64,000 nt of DNA from an uncultured Elusimicrobia bacterium (GTDB lineage Bacteria; Elusimicrobiota; Elusimicrobia; Elusimicrobiales; UBA9959), in the NCBI GenBank assembly GCA_903879915.1, contig CAIRNJ010000091.1, positions 1 through 64,000 of the forward strand, written 5' to 3'. A program made the translations under genes and the position numbers. The notes below the pieces were generated by a model, which worked only from the letters and a program-made list of their open reading frames with translations, searched no databases and was not told where the DNA came from. The first letter of the stretch is position 1, and every line of letters starts with the position of its first letter. This document shows, piece after piece, positions 9,694 to 17,534 of this stretch.

Positions 9694-10431
9694 ATGAACG
9701 CGCGTCCACATGTACGATCAGGCCCGCCGCTTCCGCGGGCGCTCCCCGCCGCGCTGCTGCTGGCGCTGGTCTGCGCGCGCGCCGGGGCGCAGGCCCCGCC
9801 GCTGCGGGGGGGCGTGGAGGCTTCTACCGTCCCGGCGTCCCAGGCCAGCCTGTTCCAGCAGAGCAATTTATTCCTGAATATCTCGAAGAATTCCGAACGT
9901 TCGCGCGTGGGGCTGGATTATTCCATGAAGTGGGATTTTTCCGACCTGCTCTCCTTCCGGCCGAGCCTCAGCACCCTGCTCACAGAGGTTAAAGCGCTTA
10001 CTTCCTGGGATATAACCCGGAACACCAGGCTTAACTATTACGGCTTTAAGACCAATCCCTGGCGCCTGATCATCGCGCACGAGGATCCGCCTCCGGCCGC
10101 CGCCGCGGAGGGCCCGACCGGCGGCGGGGTGGTCAACCGGGCCGCCGCCGGTCCGCGTAAGCGCCTGCGGCTGTCCGTGTCGCCGCTGGTGGACGATATC
10201 AAGCTGAACTTAGAGGACAGTCTGCGGGAAATGCTGCTGCGCGGCTCCCTCAGGAACCTTTCCCCGCAATGGGAGCGCGCCGGCAAGGACGGCCGCAGGG
10301 AGTTCGTGCGGGACGTGCTTTCCCTGGGGATCTGGGACGCCCCGCTGCCGCTTATCAGGGAGAGCCGGGGGGGGCTGGAGTATCTCAGCGAAAGCCCGGC
10401 GCCGAGGGCGGGGGCGGGTGCGAGACCCTGA
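9694..10431 (+). CDS. Exported protein of unknown function
   Basis: I do not recognise this protein. After a short arginine-containing N terminus it has a hydrophobic signal peptide (residues about 12-32) with a likely cleavage after ARAGA. The mature part has beta-strand-like stretches (NLFLNISKNSERSRVGLDYSMKW style alternation, then LNYYGFKTNPW), so an outer-membrane or periplasmic beta-rich protein is possible. A Pro/Ala/Gly-rich linker lies in the middle and the last residues are low-complexity. An in-frame GTG three codons upstream (9685) is an alternative start; I prefer the ATG at 9694. The gene sits between the lipoprotein and the double-receiver gene in one direction. Confidence 0.55.
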   Translation: MNARPHVRSGPPLPRALPAALLLALVCARAGAQAPPLRGGVEASTVPASQASLFQQSNLFLNISKNSERSRVGLDYSMKWDFSDLLSFRPSLSTLLTEVKALTSWDITRNTRLNYYGFKTNPWRLIIAHEDPPPAAAAEGPTGGGVVNRAAAGPRKRLRLSVSPLVDDIKLNLEDSLREMLLRGSLRNLSPQWERAGKDGRREFVRDVLSLGIWDAPLPLIRESRGGLEYLSESPAPRAGAGARP

Positions 10432-10492
10432 AAGTATTGTATTATTTCCTGAAGTTCAGGCGCGGCGGCGCGCGGCCGGGGGAAGAACAGCG

Positions 10493-11275
10493 ATGCTTAA
10501 AATTCTGGCGGTGGAAGATAACCCCGCCATATTGGATTTTTACAGGGATTTTTTCGGCGAGGCCGGCTTCGAGGTCCAGACCGCCGAGGACGCTTTTTCC
10601 GCGATAACGAAGCACCAGCAGTTCAAGTCCGACCTGATAGTGCTCGACCTGAACATCCCCGCCGGCGGGGGGATGCTGGTTTTCGACACGCTGCGCAACC
10701 GCCTCAACGACCCGGTGCCCATTATCTTTTCAACAGGCAAGCCTGAGCTGCTGCCCAATCTTAAGAATATCTGCAACGTGGCCGTTGTGAGCAAGCCCGC
10801 CGATCCTGAATTCCTTATGGCCACCGTTAAACGCCTTCTCCCGAGGCATTTCGGCCAGGCCGTGGACAACAATCCGCCGCCTCCTCCGCCGCCGCCCCGG
10901 CTTCCCCCCGCCGTAAAGCAGAAAATACTGGTGGTGGACGACGACGTGGTGATACTGGAGCTTTACACGGAAATACTTTCAAAGGCCGGTTTCGAAGTGC
11001 AGACCGCGGAAGACGCCATAGGCGCGGTCACCGTGTTCCAGAACTTCAAGCCCGCGCTGGCCATACTCGACGTGGACATGCCGGCCGGCGGCGGGAAGAA
11101 GGTTTTCGAGCGCCTGCGCATACAGCTCGCGTCCTCCGCCCCGATAATATTTTCCACCGGCTCACCGGAATCCGTGGCCGGCCTGGAAAGGAACTTGAAC
11201 GTCATGGTTCTGAAAAAGCCGCTTACCCCGGAGATCCTGCTGGCAGCGGTGAGGAAACTTCTTAAAATAGGCTAG
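10493..11275 (+). CDS. Response regulator with two receiver domains and no output domain
   Basis: Two CheY-like receiver domains are joined by a proline-rich linker (residues 128-138, seven or more consecutive prolines). The first spans about 1-118 with the acidic pair near residues 8-9, phospho-acceptor Asp52 and Lys101. The second spans about 143-260 with an Asp triplet at 148-150, Asp192 and Lys241. Both keep the residues needed for phosphorylation. The two halves are clearly related (both contain FEVQTAEDA and PAGGG), so the gene arose by internal duplication. No DNA-binding or enzymatic output domain is present, so it likely acts by protein contact or as a phosphate relay. The ATG at 10493 is preferred because it is preceded by a GGAAG-like ribosome site and starts exactly at the first strand. 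No cognate histidine kinase is in the window. Confidence 0.85.
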   Translation: MLKILAVEDNPAILDFYRDFFGEAGFEVQTAEDAFSAITKHQQFKSDLIVLDLNIPAGGGMLVFDTLRNRLNDPVPIIFSTGKPELLPNLKNICNVAVVSKPADPEFLMATVKRLLPRHFGQAVDNNPPPPPPPPRLPPAVKQKILVVDDDVVILELYTEILSKAGFEVQTAEDAIGAVTVFQNFKPALAILDVDMPAGGGKKVFERLRIQLASSAPIIFSTGSPESVAGLERNLNVMVLKKPLTPEILLAAVRKLLKIG

Positions 11276-11308
11276 GCCCCCCGGCCGCCCCGTTCACCGC
11301 CGGCTCCT

Positions 11309-12073
11309 ATGAAATTCAATGAAACGCTGAAAAGGCCCGCCGTTTTACTGTGGGCGCTGGCGTTCTGCGCCGTGCCGGGCCGGCTCGGCTATTACGGCGC
11401 CGCGCTGTATAAAGCTTCGTCCGGCCTGGACAAAGCCGCGGCGGCGCTGACGCTGGAGAACGCCGAGGCGAAGGCGCTGGCGCAGGAAGTGCGCGCCGGG
11501 GCCGAGGACGCGGCGTTCTTCAGCGGGCTGATGGAGCTTTACCCCGAGAACAAGGGCTACCTGCGCACGCAGAAGGCCATAGCGGAAGAGGTGGACGTGC
11601 TCAGGAAAGCGGCGGGCGCCCGCCTGGGGGGCCGGCTGCATATCGCCGTTGACACCAGGGCCAACAAACTTTATTTCAAGAAAGGGCTGCGCCTGCTGTG
11701 GGCCGCGGACTGCTCGGTAGGGCGCGGCGGGACCATCAGGGACCGCAAGACCGGCCGCTCCTGGCTGTTCGCCACGCCGCGCGGCGAATTCCGGATAATA
11801 ACCAAAATAGACAGCCCGGCCTGGCTGAAGCCGGACTGGGCTTACGTAGAGAACAAAGAGCCCGTGCCGCCGCCGCAGGACCCCTCGCGCAAAGTGGAGG
11901 GGGAACTGGGCAAGTACGCGCTCGATATCGGCGACGGCTACCTGATACACGGCACGAAGAACGAGGCCGCCCTGGGGACCCCGGTCTCCCACGGCTGCAT
12001 CAGGCTGGGCGCCGGGCCGCTGGAGAAGCTTTATAAAGCCGCCCCGACGGGCACGAAGGTTTATATCTACTGA
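11309..12073 (+). CDS. L,D-transpeptidase (YkuD family)
   Basis: Predicted periplasmic enzyme that makes 3-3 peptidoglycan cross-links or attaches proteins to peptidoglycan. A single N-terminal hydrophobic segment (residues about 10-30) anchors it. A helical spacer region covers 35-105 and the YkuD catalytic fold runs from about 109 to 254. The active-site signature is complete: His214 in IHGT, then SHGCIR with His228, nucleophile Cys230 and Arg232. It overlaps the next gene, which encodes a divergent relative, by one base (TGATG junction), so the two are translationally coupled. Confidence 0.9.
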   Translation: MKFNETLKRPAVLLWALAFCAVPGRLGYYGAALYKASSGLDKAAAALTLENAEAKALAQEVRAGAEDAAFFSGLMELYPENKGYLRTQKAIAEEVDVLRKAAGARLGGRLHIAVDTRANKLYFKKGLRLLWAADCSVGRGGTIRDRKTGRSWLFATPRGEFRIITKIDSPAWLKPDWAYVENKEPVPPPQDPSRKVEGELGKYALDIGDGYLIHGTKNEAALGTPVSHGCIRLGAGPLEKLYKAAPTGTKVYIY

Positions 12074-12834
12074 TGACGCTCAAGACCGAGATCCCTTCCG
12101 TTGTGCTTAAGGCGCTGGGCGCCGCGCTGCTGGCCCTGCTGTGGCTGGCCGGCTCGCGCCTGGCCGCGAAGCTGGAGACGGTCAGGCCGGACGCCCTGCG
12201 CGTCGAGGCGGCCGTGGCCGATGCCGGCGCCGCGCTGGAAGAACTGCGCGTGCTCAGGGACCTTAAACTGCGGGACGTGGACAATTATAAAAAAGCGCTC
12301 AAGGACCTGGCGAAGTCGAAGACGGCCGTTTACGAGGCCGGGGCCTCACTGCAGGAAGAGAAGCGCCTGCTGGAAAAGCAGCTGGAGATAATGACCACTT
12401 ACCTGGAGCTCAATGAGGAGACCGGCAAGATCGCCCTGATGCGCGGGGACCATTCGCTGAAAGATTACCCGTTCCAGTATTCCCCGCTGAAGTCGTTCGG
12501 CCCCGGGAGGCAGGCCATGCCCGCCGCGGCCAGGATAATCTCCAAAGAGCGCTACGCCCATCCGGAAAGAGGCAGGGTGGAAGAGGCGGACGGGAAGCTG
12601 ACCTGGGAGCCGCCGCAGGTGGGCAAAGACCCCCGGAGCGGCGGCCTGGGCGAGTTCGTGCTTTTTACGGACGGCCCCCTCATTCTCCACGGCCCGGCGC
12701 CCCAGAAAAAACTGCACGAGGCTTTCCCTCACGTCTGCCCCGGCGTGACCGCCTACACCGCGCGCGCCCTGTACGAGAACGTTTTCGTCGGCACCAAAAT
12801 AGTCCTCATAAAAAAGAAAAGACCGCAGCCGTGA
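12073..12834 (+). CDS. Divergent L,D-transpeptidase-like protein with coiled coil
   Basis: This appears to be a diverged paralogue of the preceding L,D-transpeptidase. It has an N-terminal membrane segment (residues about 10-32), a long coiled-coil stretch (about 40-115) and a C-terminal region that aligns with the YkuD end: LILHG with His206, then PHVCPG with His220 and Cys222, and a closing VGTKIVL. The spacing between the two histidines is 14 residues in both proteins. The SHGC-x-R signature is changed to PHVCPG, so the conserved Gly and Arg are lost while His-His-Cys remain. It may be an enzyme with altered specificity or a non-catalytic partner of the first protein. The pairing by gene overlap supports a joint role in wall remodelling. 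Confidence 0.6.
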   Translation: MTLKTEIPSVVLKALGAALLALLWLAGSRLAAKLETVRPDALRVEAAVADAGAALEELRVLRDLKLRDVDNYKKALKDLAKSKTAVYEAGASLQEEKRLLEKQLEIMTTYLELNEETGKIALMRGDHSLKDYPFQYSPLKSFGPGRQAMPAAARIISKERYAHPERGRVEEADGKLTWEPPQVGKDPRSGGLGEFVLFTDGPLILHGPAPQKKLHEAFPHVCPGVTAYTARALYENVFVGTKIVLIKKKRPQP

Positions 12835-12855
12835 CCGGCTGACCGCGGTTGAATG

Positions 12856-12900
12856 CGGTGACATAATATCTGTTTGTTGGAATTGAGTATTATGTCACCG
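12856..12900. terminator. 13-bp perfect inverted repeat between convergent genes
   Basis: CGGTGACATAATA (12856-12868) is exactly inverted at 12888-12900 around a 19-base loop. It lies between the converging L,D-transpeptidase-like and protease genes. No T run follows, so it may be a weak bidirectional terminator or a protein-binding palindrome. Confidence 0.45.
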
Positions 12901-12905
12901 TAGTT

Positions 12906-13940
12906 CTATTGGAAGCGGATGCTGCGGCTCATATCCTGCTGCGGCTCGGAAGTGTCCAGTTTCATGTCCATCATTTCCGGGATCTCTTTATTTAAGCCCG
13001 CCGCTTTCCCGGTATGCGGGATGTAGGCGCTCAGGGCGGCTATCTTCGTGACGGCCTCGCCCTTGCCTTCCTTCTGGCCTACCTGGTAGGAAACCGTGCA
13101 GCCTGCCGGGCTCTTTACGAAGTCGGTGCCGCCGCGCACGAGGATGCCCTCTATAAGTTTCGTGTTCGCGTTGAAGACCGCCGAGCCGGAGTTCCCGCCG
13201 AAAGTGTCCAGGTCGGTCATGAAAAAGTACCGCGGCGAAGCGTCCCGGACGCTGGCCGAGCCGGCGACTTTAAGCGGCAGCCCTACCGGGTGGCCTATCA
13301 CAAACAGGCCGGTCCCTTTAGCTGCGCCTTTTCCGCGGTTGACGGCCAGCGGCTTATGGTTGGTCACCTTCCTGTCCAGCTGTATAAGCGCGTAGTCGGG
13401 CCCCGTGCCGCCGTTCACCATGTTGCCTATCAGCATGGCTATAGCGCTGAGGAAAGTGGCGGGCTGGGTGCTTAGGTCGCGTTTTATTATCCTCTTGCAG
13501 GCGTAAACTTCACCTGCAGGGATGGTGGTGGCGGCCGGAGCCCCGGCTCTCCTTATGCTGTAGCCGAACACGAACCTGGCGCCGGCGCAGCCGGCGTTGT
13601 CCACTATGCAGTGGCCGGCGGTCATTATAATGTCTTCCCCGACCAGCGTGCCGGAACAGAAAGCGCCGGCGGGCTGGTCCCTGAACCTTTCGGACGGGCA
13701 GAGCTTGAGGGCGTCGCCGAATTTTACCGTGCGCAGCCTGTAATTGCCGCCGTCGGCCTTAAGGTCTTTGGAATCCCACAGCGAGACCACCGAACCCGCG
13801 AGCCGCTGTATATCGGCCGAGGCCTCGTGATACTCGAGCCGGTTATCGTCGCCGTAGATGCTTCTGCCTTGCGCCGGAGATAACAGCGGGAAAGCGGCGG
13901 TCAGCAAAACCGCGCTTAAAACCAGTTTCAGCGCTTTCAT
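12906..13940 (-). CDS. Secreted trypsin-like serine protease
   Basis: An exported S1-family (chymotrypsin fold) endopeptidase. A signal peptide covers residues 1-24 (cleavage near SPAQG). The catalytic triad is visible: His110 in TAGHC, Asp182 in DYALIQL, and Ser251 in GGNSGSAV. A CSGTLVGEDIIMTAGHC segment is typical of the family and the FVIGHPVGLPLK stretch resembles V8-like peptidases. Several cysteines could form disulphides in the periplasm or outside. The last 40 residues are a polar tail. The 344-residue length is normal. It is transcribed alone from a good promoter and converges with the L,D-transpeptidase pair. Substrates are unknown. Confidence 0.9.
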   Translation of the reverse strand: MKALKLVLSAVLLTAAFPLLSPAQGRSIYGDDNRLEYHEASADIQRLAGSVVSLWDSKDLKADGGNYRLRTVKFGDALKLCPSERFRDQPAGAFCSGTLVGEDIIMTAGHCIVDNAGCAGARFVFGYSIRRAGAPAATTIPAGEVYACKRIIKRDLSTQPATFLSAIAMLIGNMVNGGTGPDYALIQLDRKVTNHKPLAVNRGKGAAKGTGLFVIGHPVGLPLKVAGSASVRDASPRYFFMTDLDTFGGNSGSAVFNANTKLIEGILVRGGTDFVKSPAGCTVSYQVGQKEGKGEAVTKIAALSAYIPHTGKAAGLNKEIPEMMDMKLDTSEPQQDMSRSIRFQ

Positions 13941-13996
13941 ATATTTCCTTTATAAACGTAAAGCGTTCGATCCGAAAAAAACGGCCTTACGCGTAT

Positions 13997-14025
13997 GTTA
14001 TAGCCCCGGCGCCGGCAAATGTCAA
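13997..14025 (-). promoter_or_regulatory. Strong sigma-70-type promoter of the serine protease
   Basis: On the minus strand TTGACA (14025-14020) is followed by a 17-base GC-rich spacer and TATAAC (14002-13997), a near-consensus promoter. The leader is about 50 bases with an AAGGAA ribosome site near the ATG at 13940. Confidence 0.75.
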
Positions 14026-14058
14026 GAGCGGCCCGGATAGTCCCAACGGATTTTTTAC

Positions 14059-14064
14059 TATAAT
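14059..14064 (+). promoter_or_regulatory. -10 box for the ZapA-like pair and downstream operon
   Basis: A consensus TATAAT preceded by a T run lies 15 bases before the ATG at 14080. No clear -35 box is visible. It is divergent from the protease promoter and may drive the whole rarA-xseAB-tlyA run. Confidence 0.55.
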
Positions 14065-14079
14065 TGGACGTGGGAAAAT

Positions 14080-14346
14080 ATGCATAACCGTATAAAGCGC
14101 CTTGAGGAACTGGTAAGCGGCGCGGCCGCCGTAATCCAGCGTCTCAAAGAAGAGAACGAGGTCCTTAAGGGCCAGGTGGAACTGCTGGGCGCGGCGCGCG
14201 GCAAGGCCGCCTCCAACACCGCGGCCGCTCGCGAGCTTGTGGATTTTAAAGCCAAGGTCCGGCGGCGCCTCGAGCGCATCTGCGCGAAGATAGAGAAAGT
14301 CAACGACCTGCAGCCGGGGCTGTTCGGAGGGGAAGAAGATGAATAA
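14080..14346 (+). CDS. Small coiled-coil protein, ZapB-like
   Basis: An 88-residue, highly charged protein that is a coiled coil over most of its length, with leucine heptads near the N terminus (IKRLEELV...VIQRLKEENEVLKGQVELL) and an acidic tail. Its size, composition and position just before a ZapA-like gene suggest a division-associated coiled coil such as ZapB, but the sequence is too simple to assign on its own. It overlaps the following gene by eight bases (ATGAATAA), so the two are translationally coupled. Confidence 0.6.
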   Translation: MHNRIKRLEELVSGAAAVIQRLKEENEVLKGQVELLGAARGKAASNTAAARELVDFKAKVRRRLERICAKIEKVNDLQPGLFGGEEDE

Positions 14347-14635
14347 CAACGAATTCGAGGCCAAGGTGCGCAACCGCCTGATAAAATTCCCGGCCGTGGA
14401 CGGACTTTCCCAGCTGGAACTGAGCGCCATCGTCGGCCAGGTGGAGAAAAAAATGAACAAGGTGGAGGAGAACCTCGCCATAGTTGACTCCTCCAAGATA
14501 GCCATCGTGGCCGCTTATGAGTTCGCGGTGGAACTTTACAACCTCAGGCAGCAATCCGAGACCAACATCACGGCCAATTCCCAGAAAGTGGAGGAAATGA
14601 TCTCCAAGCTTGAAAGGTCCGTAGAGAAGGCATAG
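14339..14635 (+). CDS. zapA: ZapA-like cell division protein
   Basis: A 98-residue cytoplasmic protein with the ZapA arrangement: an N-terminal globular part, then a long helix in which AIVAAYEFAVELYNLRQQ matches the family core (AI-x-AAL-x-hA-x-EL) and a C-terminal coiled coil. ZapA binds FtsZ and helps bundle it at the division site. The start overlaps the end of the upstream coiled-coil gene. It is followed after 26 bases by rarA. The N-terminal half is less typical than the helix, so a more general ZapA-superfamily assignment is safer than a specific functional claim. Confidence 0.65.
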   Translation: MNNNEFEAKVRNRLIKFPAVDGLSQLELSAIVGQVEKKMNKVEENLAIVDSSKIAIVAAYEFAVELYNLRQQSETNITANSQKVEEMISKLERSVEKA

Positions 14636-14661
14636 CCCGTCCGCCGCCGCGGCAGCACAAT

Positions 14662-15993
14662 ATGACAGACCCGCTTTTTGAAGCGCCCCCGGACCCCGCC
14701 GCCGAAGACGGCGGGCCCGCCTTCGCCCCGCTGGCCGCCCGCCTGGCGCCCAGGGACCTGGCCGATTTCTCGGGGCAGGAGCATATCCTGGGCGAGGGCA
14801 AGCTGCTGCGCCGCGCCATAGAGGCCGACACGCTTAAGTCGGCCGTTTTTTTCGGCCCGCCCGGCTCCGGCAAGACGGCCCTGGCGCGCTACATAGCCTC
14901 CCGCGCCAACGCCAAGACCTTCGATCTCAACGCCGTGATGGCCGGGGTGGCCGACCTTAAAAAAATAATCGAATTCTCGCGGGGCCTGGGCGCCGGGCTC
15001 GCGCAGCGCCAGCGCGTGCTGCTGGTCCTCGACGAGATCCACCATTTCAACCGCACGCAGCAGGACGTGCTGCTCCCCTCGGTGGAAAAAGGCGAGATCA
15101 TCCTTATCGGGATGACCACTGAAAACCCTTTTTTCTACATCAACCAGGCGCTGCTGTCCCGGTTCATCGTGGTGGAGTTCAAGCAGCTGGCCACCGAACA
15201 CCTTTCCGCTATTTTCGACCGGGCGCTGACGGCCGGGGCCGGGCTGAAGGACCTTAACCCGAGCGTTACCCCGGAAGCCAAGAATTACCTGGTGGAGAAT
15301 TCCTCCGGCGACGCGCGCCGGCTGCTCAACGCGCTGGAACTGGCGGTCATCACCACCAAGCCGGGGACGGACGGCCGGCGCGTGATAGACGAGTCAGTGG
15401 CCCGCGAAAGCATACAGCGCCGGAGCCTGCGCTACGACCGCAGCTCCGACGAGCATTACGACCACATCTCCGCTTTCATAAAAAGCATGCGCGGCTCCGA
15501 CCCCGACGCCGCAACGTACTGGCTGGCCAAGATGCTGGAGGCGGGCGAGGACCCCCGCTTCGTGGCGCGGCGCATCCTTATCTGCGCCTCCGAGGACGTG
15601 GGCAACGCCAACCCGATGGCGCTGATGCTGGCGCAGAGCGCGTTCAGCGCGGCCGAGGTTCTGGGCATGCCCGAGGCGCGCATCATCCTCGCGCAGGCGG
15701 CCATCTACGTGGCCTGCTCGCCCAAGTCCAACGCGGCCTACCTGGCCGTGAGCGCGGCGCAGGCCGAGGTGCGCGAAGGCGCGGAGCGCGCGGTGCCCCT
15801 GCACCTGCGCGACGCTTCCAAGGACGGCAAGGCGCTGGGCCACGGCCAAGGTTATAAATACCCGCACGATTTTAAAGGCCATTACGTGAAGCAGGAATAC
15901 ATGCCCGAGCCCAGGACCTTCTACAGCCCCACCGAGCAGGGCTTCGAGGCGGAGATAGCCAAGCGGCTCAAGCGCCTGCGGGGAGAAAAATGA
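14662..15993 (+). CDS. rarA: Replication-associated recombination protein RarA (MgsA-type AAA+ ATPase)
   Basis: A clamp-loader-related AAA+ ATPase that acts at stalled replication forks. Walker A GPPGSGKT spans residues 65-72 (Lys71), Walker B is LVLDEIH with Asp124-Glu125, and the sensor segment LIGMTTENPFF follows. The C-terminal half carries the RarA-specific helical and tetramerisation domain, including DPDAATYWLAKMLEAGEDP and the LPLHLRDA-like motif (VPLHLRDAS). The length of 443 fits the family. The gene overlaps xseA by four bases (ATGA), placing DNA repair functions in one transcript. Confidence 0.95.
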   Translation: MTDPLFEAPPDPAAEDGGPAFAPLAARLAPRDLADFSGQEHILGEGKLLRRAIEADTLKSAVFFGPPGSGKTALARYIASRANAKTFDLNAVMAGVADLKKIIEFSRGLGAGLAQRQRVLLVLDEIHHFNRTQQDVLLPSVEKGEIILIGMTTENPFFYINQALLSRFIVVEFKQLATEHLSAIFDRALTAGAGLKDLNPSVTPEAKNYLVENSSGDARRLLNALELAVITTKPGTDGRRVIDESVARESIQRRSLRYDRSSDEHYDHISAFIKSMRGSDPDAATYWLAKMLEAGEDPRFVARRILICASEDVGNANPMALMLAQSAFSAAEVLGMPEARIILAQAAIYVACSPKSNAAYLAVSAAQAEVREGAERAVPLHLRDASKDGKALGHGQGYKYPHDFKGHYVKQEYMPEPRTFYSPTEQGFEAEIAKRLKRLRGEK

Positions 15994-17279
15994 CGGAGCC
16001 GAGGATCTATACCGTCAGCGAGCTCAGCGGGGGAATAAAGTACCTGCTGGAGACCTCGTTCCGCGAGCTGTGGGTGGAGGGGGAGATCTCCGGCCTGAAG
16101 ATCTCGTCGCTGGGGCACACTTACTTCGAACTGAAGGACGCCAATTCCAACATCTCCGGCGTGATGTTCCGCGGCTTCGCGGCCAATCTGAAGTTCGATC
16201 TCGCCAACGGCCTGCTGGTGCGCGTGCGCGGCAATATAACCACTTACGACAAGCAGAGCAAATACCAGCTGATGGCCAAAGAGATCGTGCCCGCGGGCAT
16301 CGGCCCGCTGCAGCTGGCCTTCGAGCAGCTCAAAAAAAAGCTGCAGTCCGAGGGGCTGTTCGACGCCGGCCGCAAACGCCCCATTCCCGCGCTGCCGCAG
16401 AAGATAGCGGTGGTCACTTCCCCGACGGGCGCGGCCATCCGCGACATCCTTTCCATTTTAAAACGGCGCTACGCCAACATGCACATCATCATAGCGCCGG
16501 TGAAGGTGCAGGGCGCCGGCTCGAAGGAAGAGATAGCCCAGGCGATAAAAGACCTGAACGAGGGTTTCCCGGACATCGACGTGATGCTGGTAGGGCGCGG
16601 CGGCGGCTCCATGGAGGACCTCTGGGCCTTCAACGAGGAAATAGTGGCCCGCGCCATAGCCGGCTCGAAGATACCGGTGATCTCCTGCGTGGGGCACGAG
16701 ACCGATTTTACGATAGCCGATTTCGTGGCCGACCTCCGCGCGCCCACGCCTTCGGCGGCGGCGGAGCTGGTGGTGAAAAGCAAGGTGGAGCTGGCGGCCA
16801 ATATCGCCGGGCTGGAGCGGCGGCTGCTGCAGAGCCTGCGCATCTATTACGAGAACCTCAGCGGCAAGTTCCGCCGGCTCATTTCGAGCAGGCCCATGGT
16901 GAACCCGCTGGTGCTGCTGGAGCGGCCCGTGCGGCGGCTGGACGACGCGGTGGAGGGGCTGTTCGCGGCTTCGGCGGACAGGCTGCGCCGCGCCGGCGAG
17001 AAATTGAATTTACAGAGCGAGAAGCTTAAGGCGCTGAGCCCGCTGTTCCCGCTCAGGAAAGGCTACGCGATAGTTAAGAACGCGCAGGGCAAGGCGGTGA
17101 AAACCGCCGCCACGCTGGCCGCCGGCGACAGGCTGTCGCTGCAGTTCGCGGAAGGCAGGGCGGAGGCCGAAGTGCTGGGCTCCGGTACGGCCGGCGGCGC
17201 CGGCGCCGCGGCGGACAGGAAAAAACGGCGGCCCGAAAATAACGGCGGGAGCGCGCCCGAACAGGAGACTTTATGGTAA
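15990..17279 (+). CDS. xseA: Exodeoxyribonuclease VII large subunit
   Basis: Catalytic subunit of the single-strand-specific exonuclease VII, acting in the cytoplasm with XseB. The N-terminal OB-fold is visible in LWVEGEISGLKISSLGHTYF and the central catalytic domain contains KIAVVTSPTGAAIRDIL, LVGRGGGSMEDLWAFNEE and SCVGHETDFTIADFVADLRAPTPS-type motifs (given here in parts). A coiled-coil region and a C-terminal KGYAIV segment complete the family layout. At 429 residues it is normal in length, with a short Gly/Ala/Lys-rich tail. It overlaps rarA by four bases and xseB by seven. Confidence 0.96.
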   Translation: MTEPRIYTVSELSGGIKYLLETSFRELWVEGEISGLKISSLGHTYFELKDANSNISGVMFRGFAANLKFDLANGLLVRVRGNITTYDKQSKYQLMAKEIVPAGIGPLQLAFEQLKKKLQSEGLFDAGRKRPIPALPQKIAVVTSPTGAAIRDILSILKRRYANMHIIIAPVKVQGAGSKEEIAQAIKDLNEGFPDIDVMLVGRGGGSMEDLWAFNEEIVARAIAGSKIPVISCVGHETDFTIADFVADLRAPTPSAAAELVVKSKVELAANIAGLERRLLQSLRIYYENLSGKFRRLISSRPMVNPLVLLERPVRRLDDAVEGLFAASADRLRRAGEKLNLQSEKLKALSPLFPLRKGYAIVKNAQGKAVKTAATLAAGDRLSLQFAEGRAEAEVLGSGTAGGAGAAADRKKRRPENNGGSAPEQETLW

Positions 17280-17521
17280 AAAAAACCAACCCCGGCGGTT
17301 TCGAGGAAAAGCTTGAAAAGCTAGAAGAGATAGTGGGCAAGCTCGAGGACGAGAACACGCCCATTGAGGAATCCCTTTCTCTGTTCGAAGAGGGCGTGAC
17401 CATTTCCAAAGAACTTTCCGTGAAGCTGGAGGAAGTGAAGCGCAAGATAGAAGTGCTGCGCAGGGACGCCGAGGGCAAGCTGAAGCTGGAAGCCTTCGAG
17501 GACGGGGACGGCGATAAATAA
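17273..17521 (+). CDS. xseB: Exodeoxyribonuclease VII small subunit
   Basis: An 82-residue helical hairpin protein that binds the XseA coiled coil to form exonuclease VII. The family signature is clear: FEEKLEKLEEIVGKLEDEN, then PIEESLSLFEEGV and a basic helix ending in KIEVL. The start ATG overlaps the end of xseA by seven bases, consistent with fixed stoichiometry through coupled translation. Confidence 0.95.
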   Translation: MVKKTNPGGFEEKLEKLEEIVGKLEDENTPIEESLSLFEEGVTISKELSVKLEEVKRKIEVLRRDAEGKLKLEAFEDGDGDK

Positions 17522-17534
17522 ACGGGCTTATATA

